From contig NC_019682.1 of NCBI RefSeq assembly GCF_000316575.1, forward strand, positions 124,001 to 188,000: a DNA stretch of 64,000 nucleotides. The letters are read 5' to 3'. Origin of the DNA: Calothrix sp. PCC 7507 (lineage in GTDB: Bacteria > Cyanobacteriota > Cyanobacteriia > Cyanobacteriales > Nostocaceae). This document shows, piece by piece, positions 35,869 to 44,280 of this stretch. The notes beneath the pieces are model-generated. The model saw only the letters and a list, made by a program, of their open reading frames with translations, was not told the DNA's origin and searched no databases. Both the position numbers and the translations under genes were made by a program. The stretch's first letter is position 1; the number at the start of each line of letters is the position of its first letter.

Positions 35869-36870
35869 TCACGCACGGATCACAGTAATAGCACGTTGAT
35901 TTTCCGTCACAACAACCTGCGTTGACAACCTCTCTTCAATTGGTAATGCATTTTTCCGTCTATCAAATATCAATAACCAACCAAAATCCAACCCCAAACG
36001 TGCTAAATAAGATTCTAATTGCTCGATTCCTTCAGTTTGGGGGTCGCGCTTTTTCTCACGCCATACTTTTAACTCAATAGCTAAAGTCACACTTCTATAT
36101 CGCAAACATAAATCCATTCTGTCGCTCCCAATCGCATATTCTCGCTCCAGAGTACCACCACCATTAACAACACTCGTGTTGAGCGGAGTCGAAACACGAT
36201 GCAAGAAAGCCATTAATACTAAATGAGGCGCAATTTCATGGTAAACAGCACTACCTAGTAAAGGTTCTCCATGTTGTCGCCAAAATTTGATAAACGCTGC
36301 TAACAACGCATCTGTATTTAATTCTCCTGACTGGGCTAACCAACTGGGGCTAATGTGAGGTAAACTATCCTGAGTTCCTTGGACTAAGACGCGGGGAATG
36401 ACTTCGCGGTAAATCGGGTTAGAAATAACCAGTCCCCCTGCAGGATCACGTCGCAATAATCCTAAATCAATTAAATATTGGCGATCATCGGCTGGAGTAT
36501 CCCCTAATGCAAGTCCAGCTAACATTGGTTCGATATCGCTAGATAAGCGGATGGAGATTGTATCACGCCAAGTTCCTAAAATTGCTAATTCTGCCGCACC
36601 TGGGTCATGATTAAATGCGCTGCCCACTTCTGCGGATACCATAACTGCTGTATAACGTCCACTGGCGGTAAGCTGTTGCGCTAGTGCTAACATGGCGGTG
36701 GTTTTACCTGTTTGTCGTGGTGCGTGAACGACAAAATAACTCTCTTGGGCGATCAGTACCTCCAAGTCGGGTAAACGACTGGTACCAGGTAGCATATAGT
36801 GTTTGTCGGGTTGACAAGGACCAGCGGTGTTGAACCAGCGAGACATGGGATGTTGGCAGATAGCGGACAC
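35869..36870 (-). pseudogene. AAA-like ATPase/PD-(D/E)XK protein with an internal in-frame deletion
   Basis: 333 residues. The N-terminus has Walker A (HAPRQTGKTTAML), the C-terminus a nuclease-like domain (GSDRMDLCLRY...LAIELKVWREKKRDPQ) typical of cyanobacterial AAA-like proteins of about 500 residues. The section that should hold Walker B and the sensor/arginine residues is missing: GTWRDTISIRLSSD jumps directly to IEPMLAGLALGDTPADD. HRVSTPLNTSVV near residue 235 is encoded by dispersed-repeat DNA. ATPase activity is doubtful; the nuclease part could still fold. Confidence 0.7.
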
Positions 36871-36931
36871 TTTGAGTTTAGACGATTTTAGGGTTGAGAA
36901 TGGGAGAGAGGAGACAGGGGGAAGAGGGTTT

Positions 36932-36986
36932 TAGACTTGCTTACTTTTCTTCACATAGTTTGATTTTATTGTGCCGACTTACTTAT
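36932..36986 (-). repeat. Dispersed repeat, copy 3 (CGGCACAATAAAA family)
   Basis: Inverted relative to the copies at 16758 and 48902: on the minus strand it reads AAGTCGGCACAATAAAATCA and ACTATGTGAAGAAAAGTAA. It sits between the ATPase remnant and the WYL gene. Confidence 0.65.
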
Positions 36987-37002
36987 CACAATTTCCTCAA
37001 AT

Positions 37003-37542
37003 TTACGCACCATACACCTTAACGATCGCCTCACCCATTCCCCTAATCTTGTCCACTAATTCCTGCGACTGTACTACCTTCACATTGCCACCAAAACCAA
37101 TAATCCACCTTAGTAATTCCACATCATCCAAAGACCATTTAGGCAATACTACGCGAAAACGATTAGGAAAGACTTTATCTCCTGTTTTCTTGAGACAGAA
37201 AATTGTTTTAGGTAGCGTTAACCTTCCGCCTTCTACAGGTGGTGACATCTTCATTTGCTGTGGGGGAAATCTTTTTGTGCCCTCAGTAATAAATCGAAAT
37301 ATATTGTCAGTAAACCACAATTCTACAGTCATCCGAACCTGAGAACATTCTTGTTTATCCTGGCTGAGAAACTGACGCTGGTCATTAGCACTATATCCTA
37401 AAAAAATTCCCGCACCAGCCGCAGACAGTTTCTGCAATTTTTGTAATGACTTTTCTTGTTCCTGTCGGGATTGGACTTTGGTTTGGGGTTTACCAATAAA
37501 CAATCTATCCAAGCGTTCAAACCGAAATAACCCTAATGCCAT
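37003..37542 (-). CDS. WYL-type C-terminal protein, CRISPR-adjacent
   Basis: 179 residues. It starts in the middle of a WYL-like domain (LGLFRFERLDRLFIGKPQ) and continues with the WCX-like part (VRMTVELWF..., VVLPKWSLDDVELLRWIIGFGGNVKVVQ). No DNA-binding part of its own. It overlaps the preceding kinase-like gene by 26 bases in another frame, so together they may be one protein split by a frameshift, or a coupled pair. Resembles cyanobacterial CRISPR-associated WYL regulators (TIGR03985-like); ligand unknown. Confidence 0.7.
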   Translation of the reverse strand: MALGLFRFERLDRLFIGKPQTKVQSRQEQEKSLQKLQKLSAAGAGIFLGYSANDQRQFLSQDKQECSQVRMTVELWFTDNIFRFITEGTKRFPPQQMKMSPPVEGGRLTLPKTIFCLKKTGDKVFPNRFRVVLPKWSLDDVELLRWIIGFGGNVKVVQSQELVDKIRGMGEAIVKVYGA

Positions 37543-38590
37543 TTTCCTTGAGTGCAGATACCAGCGTTTTCAGACTTCCCTTTCCTGAATCTTGCAAAAA
37601 TGGGTGATGCAGAATTAGGCGAATTGTTTGTACCAACCTTTGGAAAGTGTGAAAGTCAGAATAGGGGTGAGGGGAGAAGGGAGATAAATCAGGAATCTCC
37701 AATATCCCCTGCTTCATGCCCACTTGCCCTGAGCGTAGCCGTACTGCGAAGCAGAACCCGCAGGGTAGGGATGCCCCATGCCCAATGAGAGAATTTTGTT
37801 GTAGCCAGTGTAAATCAGATGCGATCGCCACAGCATCAGCATAAATGTTGCCATATAATTTACCCATACAGGCAGTAACTTCTGCCAAGGAACTAGCAAA
37901 CTGAGGAACTGTACCAAAAATGCTTTCTAGTAGACTGGGTTCGGTTGCTTGTAGATTTCCCATTCCCGGATAGCGAATAATCAGGGAAATTAAATACATT
38001 AAGCGTTCAAAATCCAGGAGTCTGCTGTAGGTGTGTAAAGTAATGTGGTGATTGCGGTTAGCACGGTTGATCACGCTACGGGGAAGCTGTTGGATTTGGT
38101 TAGAGATTTGTTGAATATCGAAATTTGGCGAGGTGACATCAATTTCTTTGACTGCGGCAAATCCTTCTGCGGCGATTGGCGGGAAATCTTGCAGAGATTT
38201 GTGCATATTCTCAATTATCAACTCTGGAACTTGGCGAACCCGCCTTTGGTTCCATAACTTGCAAGTTGCAATTGGAGTTTGCAAATACCACCCCATCCAC
38301 CGGGTAGAAGGAGTGATAGATTTTAGCTTGATGAGTAAATCTATCCGCCAAATCCGTTTGGCATTAGTAGCATCATAGATGATGGCATAACCTTGAGTAA
38401 TCGCATCAATCATCTCAGAGATCACTTTCTCCTCAATCTCTAACCACTCACCTTGAATAGTTGCGTCACCATAAAGTTGTTGGCGAATTGCATCAGTGGA
38501 GACAATGCGATAATTCCCCAGTTTTGCTAACTCAGCGGCGAAGGTAGATTTCCCGCCACCAGGGACACCAATCAGAAAGTGACAAATCAT
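37517..38590 (-). CDS. P-loop kinase-like protein with helical middle, pair with WYL gene
   Basis: 357 residues. N-terminus: Walker A GVPGGGKSTFAAEL, IVSTDAIRQQLYG and IIYDATNAKRIWR, a polynucleotide/zeta-toxin-like kinase fold. Residues 165-260: helical, possibly DNA-binding (LLDFERLMYLISLIIRYPGM). Residues about 267-300 (CGFCFAVRLRSGQVGMKQG) are encoded by a dispersed repeat inserted in frame. The end (TFQRLVQTIRLILHHPF) leads into the WYL gene. Likely a regulator or effector of the adjacent CRISPR locus; inferred from position. Confidence 0.75.
   Translation of the reverse strand: MICHFLIGVPGGGKSTFAAELAKLGNYRIVSTDAIRQQLYGDATIQGEWLEIEEKVISEMIDAITQGYAIIYDATNAKRIWRIDLLIKLKSITPSTRWMGWYLQTPIATCKLWNQRRVRQVPELIIENMHKSLQDFPPIAAEGFAAVKEIDVTSPNFDIQQISNQIQQLPRSVINRANRNHHITLHTYSRLLDFERLMYLISLIIRYPGMGNLQATEPSLLESIFGTVPQFASSLAEVTACMGKLYGNIYADAVAIASDLHWLQQNSLIGHGASLPCGFCFAVRLRSGQVGMKQGILEIPDLSPFSPHPYSDFHTFQRLVQTIRLILHHPFLQDSGKGSLKTLVSALKENGIRVISV
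37700..37795. repeat. Dispersed repeat inside the kinase-like gene
   Basis: Text such as CCCTGAGCGTAGCCGTACTG and GAACCCGCAGGGTAGGG belongs to the intergenic repeat class (compare TCCTGAGCGTAGTCGAAGGG near 25850). Here it is within an open frame and keeps it open. Confidence 0.6.
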
Positions 38591-38712
38591 CAGCAGTTCA
38601 AAATTAGAAGTTTTTCTACTTTAACTTTTAGCTGTTATTTATTTGCTGTCTAGTGTTGTCAAGCGAATGACGAAATAATTTTGATGATATTTCTGGCGTA
38701 AGCTACTCAAAC

Positions 38713-39195
38713 AAGAAAGCAATATCTGCTTTTACTTACTGAATCTACTGAAATGAGAAAGCAAACCGCAGTTTGAGAAAGCAATATCTGCTTTTACTTG
38801 CTGAATCTACTGAAATGAGAAAGCAATCAAGCATTTTGAGAAAGCAATATTTGCTTTTGCTTGCTGAATCTACTGAAATGAGAAAGCAAACCGCAGTTTG
38901 AGAAAGCAATATTTGCTTTTACTTACTGAATCTACTGAAATGAGAAAGCAAACCGCAGTTTGAGAAAGCAATATCTGCTTTTACTTGCTGAATCTACTGA
39001 AATGAGAAAGCAATCAAGCATTTTGAGAAAGCAATATTTGCTTTTGCTTGCTGAATCTACTGAAATGAGAAAGCAAACCGCAGTTTGAGAAAGCAATATT
39101 TGCTTTTGCTTGCTGAATCTACTGAAATGAGAAAGCAATCAAGCATTTTGAGAAAGCAAACCGGAGTTTGAAAAAGCAATATTTGCTTTTGCTAA
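38713..39195. repeat. 62/63-bp tandem hairpin repeat array, two unit types
   Basis: About eight tandem units. Each has AAAGCAATATTTGCTTT (seven-pair stem, loop TAT, often followed by T), a constant GCTGAATCTACTGAAATGAG and one of two endings: type A AAACCGCAGTTT (62 bp) or type B AATCAAGCATTTT (63 bp). Order is A-B-A-A-B-A-B, then a shortened A. No believable ORF; the minus-strand 68-codon frame is repeat text. It lies between the kinase/WYL genes and the CRISPR array. Confidence 0.85.
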
Positions 39196-39221
39196 TTAAA
39201 TTTAGTCAAAACATAAAGTTC

Positions 39222-39294
39222 AAGTAAAAAGTAAAAAGTAAGAAGTAAAAAGTAAAAAGTAAGAAGTAAAAAGTAAGAAGTAAAAAGTAAAAAG
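39222..39294. repeat. AAGTAAA-type STRR
   Basis: About ten heptads of AAGTAAAA/AAGTAAG directly behind the 62-bp array. The same heptad is at 5735-5760. The following 350 bp (to 39650) contain only AT-rich text and a GGCGGGTTTCCCGCC hairpin near 39413. Confidence 0.75.
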
Positions 39295-39650
39295 ATAATC
39301 CCTATAAATAAATTTAGGGGATTTAATAAGGACATATTATTTTTCGTGCTACGCATCTCGAAATAAATGTTTTTATTTTGTTCCATAAATAAATTTAGCG
39401 AAAAGTTATGTAGGCGGGTTTCCCGCCGTAGGAAACTTTTCAAGACAGGGGCTTCAAACCATTTTCTTTTTCTTTTTCTTTCTTTTGCCTTTTAACTTTT
39501 TACTTTTGCTTTATTTGGTGAAATTATTGACGATATACCTAATAAATTCGATGCCAAAGTTAGGGTTTTATCTTGCAAAACAACCTACAAATAAATGCTG
39601 TTTATTTTTCATTTTAGGGCTTTGCAAGTATAATTTCATACATTACTATA

Positions 39651-39697
39651 AGTAAAAAAAGGCGATCGCCCTCTGCCAAAAATCTGCGATCGCCTTT
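39651..39697 (-). terminator. HIP1 hairpin terminator at the distal end of the CRISPR array
   Basis: Perfect 12-bp stem AAAGGCGATCGC (39658-39669) / GCGATCGCCTTT (39686-39697) built from two HIP1 octamers. On the minus strand it is followed by a run of seven T. If the array is transcribed leftward, as the repeat orientation suggests, this would end the pre-crRNA. Confidence 0.6.
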
Positions 39698-39728
39698 CTC
39701 TAAACCCCCACTATGGGAGACAAATACA

Positions 39729-39836
39729 ATGATGACACAAGTAGAAAAAAACAGAGAAAATCAAGATTTCGCCCAATCCGAGTTACAACAATACTTAGAA
39801 GGTGAAAACTTCAATATACCCCCAGGTTTCCATTAA
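39729..39836 (+). CDS. 35-codon ORF ending inside the first CRISPR repeat
   Basis: MMTQVEKNRENQDFAQSE continuing to PPGFH, with the TAA supplied by the repeat (CATTAA). A GGGAG lies about ten bases before the tandem ATGs. Hydrophilic, no family recognised. Could be the remaining N-terminus of a gene cut off by the array, or chance. Confidence 0.35.
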   Translation: MMTQVEKNRENQDFAQSELQQYLEGENFNIPPGFH

Positions 39837-41026
39837 TTCCGCTTCTAAAGAATAGAAGCGACACGAGTACGATGAAGACCGTGGTTATAAAATAATGTTT
39901 CCATTAATTCCGCTTCTAAAGAATAGAAGCGACCTAAAGAACTTGGTAGTTATCGTATCAAGCAAAATCGTTTCCATTAATTCCGCTTCTAAAGAATAGA
40001 AGCGACCTAGTTTTGTTGATGCTGAAAGAGCAGTCCCATTAGTTTCCATTAATTCCGCTTCTAAAGAATAGAAGCGACCGAGGGGGCGATTGAAGCCTTG
40101 ATTAATCAGGTGCGCTGGGGTTTCCATTAATTCCGCTTCTAAAGAATAGAAGCGACTCTATAAAGATTTCATGGAAGCTTTCCCAAATGCTTTGTTTCCA
40201 TTAATTCCGCTTCTAAAGAATAGAAGCGACAGCTGGAAAAATTACGGTGAGTACGAACTGCATGGTTTCCATTAATTCCGCTTCTAAAGAATAGAAGCGA
40301 CTCAATCCTGTATCCAGAAATGGATACAGTCACGGCGAGTTTCCATTAATTCCGCTTCTAAAGAATAGAAGCGACTTCCTGGATCTATGGAAGCAGGTGG
40401 AAACCAAGGGTAGTTTCCATTAATTCCGCTTCTAAAGAATAGAAGCGACTTACAGGAGGATACCTTTATTAAGTCTGATCGTTATGAGTTTCCATTAATT
40501 CCGCTTCTAAAGAATAGAAGCGACTATTAACGATGAATCTATAATCTATGTGGAAGAGTTTCCATTAATTCCGCTTCTAAAGAATAGAAGCGACGAGATA
40601 TTAAAGTGGATTGGTTAAAGCTATTTAGTTTCCATTAATTCCGCTTCTAAAGAATAGAAGCGACGCAAAGAAGCCGCCAACGAAGCCAAACCCTTGCGTT
40701 TCCATTAATTCCGCTTCTAAAGAATAGAAGCGACCTGACTGGCTTGTCAACCACAGTCAAATCCCAGCAATTTTCCATTAATTCCGCTTCTAAAGAATAG
40801 AAGCGACCTCGTCACATGCTCTTATCCGCAAATAATATTTCCTATTTTCCATTAATTCCGCTTCTAAAGAATAGAAGCGACTCACCGCACTAAGCTAACA
40901 AAAACAAAGATAAAAGGTTTTCCATTAATTCCGCTTCTAAAGAATAGAAGCGACTAGGTTGTTGCTATGGGCAAATCCCAGAGATTAATTTTTCCATTAA
41001 TTCCGCTTCTAAAGAATAGAAGCGAC
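39826..41026 (-). CRISPR. CRISPR array, 17 repeats of 37 bp and 16 spacers
   Basis: Repeat begins (plus strand) GTTTCCATTAATTCCGCTTC and ends AGAATAGAAGCGAC, with an internal CGCTTCT/AGAAGCG stem. Spacers are 33-41 bp, all different. On the minus strand the repeat ends ATGGAAAC, the usual type III 5' handle, so transcription is probably leftward with the leader at the right, next to cas10. The four rightmost repeats (40771, 40845, 40918, 40990) share one change, first base G to T (handle ATGGAAAA). No cas1, cas2 or cas6 nearby. Confidence 0.97.
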
Positions 41027-41579
41027 AGCTGCCATCTGAAACCTTGATATTGCAAGAGTTTCCAGGCTACTTTCCGTCAACCTAGAAAGAAAGTACCATT
41101 TCAGCCTTTGGGTAGTCAAGAGATGATTTGTGCAAATCGCCTCAAAAGCATAACAGGCAAAGCTTCTAAGAATTTCGTCAACCCTTTTTTTGCAGTAATC
41201 ATACTCAAAGCCAGATAGCATAAGGTTTTGAGGCGCAAAAATTGCATCAAATTGCCAAACACCCACGGGTTGACGCCAGTGAAACATCATCAGCTAATAT
41301 CTTGATCGCTCACACAGCTATCTAACCTACCTGAAATTGTAAACCCAGATCAAAAGCTGAGAAAGCGATCGCGGTTTTAATCAGTAGCTCACATTTTCAG
41401 CAAAATTCGTCATTCGCATGAATAGCTGTTTACATTTCGGATTTTTCAGAGAAGATAGGAAAATCACATAGGCAAACCAAATAACACATAGATAAGTTAA
41501 GTTGACTACTTGCTCAAGTCCAAATTGTTACAAAGTATAACTACTGAATAAAATATCCGATTCCGACTGTAACTTAAAC
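41027..41579. other. Region between array and cas10: probable CRISPR leader and cmr promoter
   Basis: Contains, on the minus strand, a 93-codon frame (MMFHWRQPVGVWQFDAIF...) whose stop falls in the last repeat; it has no recognised family and may be chance, since this is where the leader should be if the array runs leftward. The part from 41300 to 41579 is AT-rich and precedes cas10. Confidence 0.5.
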
Positions 41580-43163
41580 ATGACTGATGAAGGGAATTCT
41601 CTCATGGTGACTAAATATACTGCCATTACCTTTGCTCCCGTACAAGGATTTATCGAGAAATCTCGTAAACTCCGAGACTTGTATGGTGCATCGCTTATTC
41701 TCTCCTATCTCAGCCAGCAGCTAGTCAAAGAAGCCGAAAAAACCACAGAAGTAATTTCCCCAGCAGGCGCTAACCTCCACAAAGGAATGCCAAATCGTAT
41801 TCTCATCAAAGGAGAATTTACTCAAGAACAGGTCAAACAAACCGTGTTGTCAGCATGGAAGCAAATATTACAGGAATGTCGCAGCTGGATAGAAAAGAAA
41901 TTACCTGACTACACCTACCACTGGGAACGAGAGTGGATAAACTGGGGAAACCACGCCTGGGAATTCTTTTGGGGAAGTGGCCACAGCATCCAAGCAGCGA
42001 TGGATGATTTAGAAACCCGCAAACTTTCGCGTGGGTGGACAGCAGTTAACTGGATTGGCGAGAGTTCTAGCTTAACAGGTACAGATGCCATTGCCTTTCC
42101 GGGATTAGGTGGAGAAGCGAGAAATCCGCAAAATCGCCAGTGGACTATAGAAAAAAATGATATCAAAGCCTTCTTTAAAAGCCTCGCCTGTGTATTAGAA
42201 AATCTTCCCCCAGATGCAGAACCAGAAGGTAAATTTTTTGCCCTCCATGAAAAATTGAGTATTCCCGAATTAGTCAAACGTTTAGTAACCCTCCCCGAAA
42301 TCGCCACCGACTTAGGAATGTCTAAACTAGAAAGTTTCAGCGAAATTTATCGCGGTCCCGAAGCCAAAAATGAGCAAGGAAAAGGACGTTGGACAGGTTG
42401 GTTTATGGGTGATGGCGATGAAGTTGGTAAACACCTCCAGAAACTAGCAGCTTTACCCAATGGTGATGAAGAACTGAAAAAATTTAGTCAAGCCATGCGT
42501 AACTGGGGAAAAGACTTTAACAGAGACTTCCCCAAAGAAATTGGTCGAGTAGTATATGCAGGTGGAGACGACTTTTTAGGTGCAATTTATCGAGACAAAG
42601 ACCAAGAACCAATTACAGCCAAACAAGCATTTACATGGTTAAGCCAACTCCCCAAAGAATGGGAAAAGCATCAACAAAAAATTGGCTTAAGCGTCGGCTT
42701 TGTTTGGGCAGGTTCTAGCGTCCCCCAAAGGGATATTTTAAAACACTGCCGTGAAGCCGAAAAGCTAGCCAAAGCCTCAGGTCGTGGGCGAGTCACCATC
42801 AGAATCGTCTTTAATAGTGGTCAATATGTGCAGTGGACTTGTCCTTGGGATTATTTGGATATCTTAAACAAATATCAAGACAGAGAGAAAAAATCAAACT
42901 GGAGTCATGTTTATCAAGATTTAGCACAATTAGAATCCCGCCGTGCTTTTAATCTAGATAAAAAAACCTTTACCGAAAAATTTGCTATTCAATTTTTTGA
43001 TATTTACTTCCCCAAGGAAGGTAAAGAATTACAAAACAATGAACGTGCAAAACATATTGTAGGTTTTAGCGATGATGATAATAGTTATGAAAGAAGTGAA
43101 GCCACAATTAATTGGATAAGTAACTTAATTAAAGTAGGGTGGCATCTATGTTCAAATACCTAA
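41580..43163 (+). CDS. cmr2: Type III-B Cas10/Cmr2, without HD domain
   Basis: 527 residues, against about 850 in archaeal Cmr2. It starts directly at the first cyclase-like domain (ITFAPVQGFIEKSRKLRDLY); no N-terminal HD nuclease is present. Second palm domain has GDGDEVG and the GGDD motif in VVYAGGDDFLGAIY, so cyclic oligoadenylate synthesis should be possible while ssDNA cleavage by HD is not. Met9 is an alternative start. The last residues (VGWHLCSNT) come from a duplicated cmr3 start region (see findings). Confidence 0.93.
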   Translation: MTDEGNSLMVTKYTAITFAPVQGFIEKSRKLRDLYGASLILSYLSQQLVKEAEKTTEVISPAGANLHKGMPNRILIKGEFTQEQVKQTVLSAWKQILQECRSWIEKKLPDYTYHWEREWINWGNHAWEFFWGSGHSIQAAMDDLETRKLSRGWTAVNWIGESSSLTGTDAIAFPGLGGEARNPQNRQWTIEKNDIKAFFKSLACVLENLPPDAEPEGKFFALHEKLSIPELVKRLVTLPEIATDLGMSKLESFSEIYRGPEAKNEQGKGRWTGWFMGDGDEVGKHLQKLAALPNGDEELKKFSQAMRNWGKDFNRDFPKEIGRVVYAGGDDFLGAIYRDKDQEPITAKQAFTWLSQLPKEWEKHQQKIGLSVGFVWAGSSVPQRDILKHCREAEKLAKASGRGRVTIRIVFNSGQYVQWTCPWDYLDILNKYQDREKKSNWSHVYQDLAQLESRRAFNLDKKTFTEKFAIQFFDIYFPKEGKELQNNERAKHIVGFSDDDNSYERSEATINWISNLIKVGWHLCSNT

Positions 43164-43169
43164 TTAAAA

Positions 43170-43258
43170 ACCTGTAGGTTAGGTTGAGGCTTTGCGAAAC
43201 CCAACATTTCCCGGAGTTTATTGGGTAACACATTGCTTCAAACAAACCTACGAATATC
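43170..43258. repeat. Dispersed repeat inserted between cas10 and cmr3
   Basis: TAGGTTGAGGCTTTGCGAAA and the following CCCAACATTTC are the same family as the ATGTTGGGTT/AACCCAACAT hairpin at 45190-45218. It is flanked by two imperfect copies of the cmr3 start (ATGTTCAAATACCTAAT at 43148-43164 and 43287-43303). Confidence 0.7.
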
Positions 43259-43286
43259 TTAACTTAATGAAAGTAAGCTAGCATTT

Positions 43287-44279
43287 ATGTTCAAATACCT
43301 AATCACAATCAATCCCTTGGGATTAATGTATGGCAGCGCAGGCGCATTCCTTTCCCCAGATAATTTAGTCGGTCTTTCCGGCTTCAAATTCCCCCCAGAA
43401 GCAGCGACACTATCAGGTTTAATGTTTAGTGTCAACAAAAATACCAAAAATTTTCCTCAGAATGAATTGAGTGCTAACCTATTTGTAGCTGGTCCTTTTT
43501 GGGCGAAACTTAAAGACAAGCAAAATTTTTATATCCCCATTCCTTGGCATAAAATCATTGCCAAAAAAGCAGTAGATGAATGGCAATTAAAAGATGGTCA
43601 ATGGGAGTTAGAAAATAACAGTGAAAAACTAGAACCAGATTATCGTTGGCAAACAATAGATTCTTGGGGAACTTCAGCTAAAACAATCAAGATTAATAAA
43701 TATAATTCTGTTGCTGATAAGCCTTGGGAATACGTTTCCTTTCTCCATCCCAAAATTAAACATTCAGAACGCTGTGTAGAAGATGCTGACGGACTCTTTC
43801 TAGAAAACTCGGTTCAAATGTCAGATGAAACCTGTTTAGTTTATCTGTCAACATATCCCATAGAATCCGGCTGGTATCGCTTCGGCGGAGAAAATCATAT
43901 TGTCGAAATTGAATGTGAGGAAATCAAAAACAAAAGATTTTTAAAATTATTAAATCAGCCAATTCAACGCACATTCGCCTTAATCACACCAGGTATATGG
44001 GGTTCCAATCGCTTCTCTTATCGCCATCCCCAACACGAAAGCTTTCCCAAAACCGTAGAAATGTTAACAGATAAACCAATACCCTATCGTTACCGCGCTA
44101 AAGGGAATTTAGGAAGAGGACGTTACGCCGTTCCCGCTGGTAGTGTGTATGTTCTTGCAGAACCCTTAAACAAACCTTGGTGCGAATGGGAAGAAGCATG
44201 GTTTCCCAAAGAAGGCTACAGCCTCAAACGTCTAGGATGCGGTCTATGTTTACCCACAGAAATTAAAGGAGTCGCCTAA
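43287..44279 (+). CDS. cmr3: Cmr3 (Cas5-group RAMP)
   Basis: 330 residues. Begins MFKYLITINPLGLMYGSAGA, the RAMP start with the PLG/MYG loop of Cmr3 family members, then GLSGFKFPPEAATLSGLMFSV (family AlpPps-xhGal-like segment). Near the C-terminus, glycine-rich KGNLGRGRYAVPAGSVYVL. In the Cmr complex it binds the crRNA 5' handle beside Cas10. Followed after one base by cmr4. Confidence 0.92.
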   Translation: MFKYLITINPLGLMYGSAGAFLSPDNLVGLSGFKFPPEAATLSGLMFSVNKNTKNFPQNELSANLFVAGPFWAKLKDKQNFYIPIPWHKIIAKKAVDEWQLKDGQWELENNSEKLEPDYRWQTIDSWGTSAKTIKINKYNSVADKPWEYVSFLHPKIKHSERCVEDADGLFLENSVQMSDETCLVYLSTYPIESGWYRFGGENHIVEIECEEIKNKRFLKLLNQPIQRTFALITPGIWGSNRFSYRHPQHESFPKTVEMLTDKPIPYRYRAKGNLGRGRYAVPAGSVYVLAEPLNKPWCEWEEAWFPKEGYSLKRLGCGLCLPTEIKGVA

Positions 44280-44280
44280 A

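Noticed and set aside
38932-39138. Minus-strand frame over the 62/63-bp tandem repeat
   Set aside because: The translation is only the repeated unit (ISVDSASKS) and breaks where unit types change; no RBS.
39885-40127. Minus-strand frame through CRISPR repeats
   Set aside because: It is made of repeat and spacer text (GRFYSLEAELMET repeated); clearly CRISPR, not a gene.
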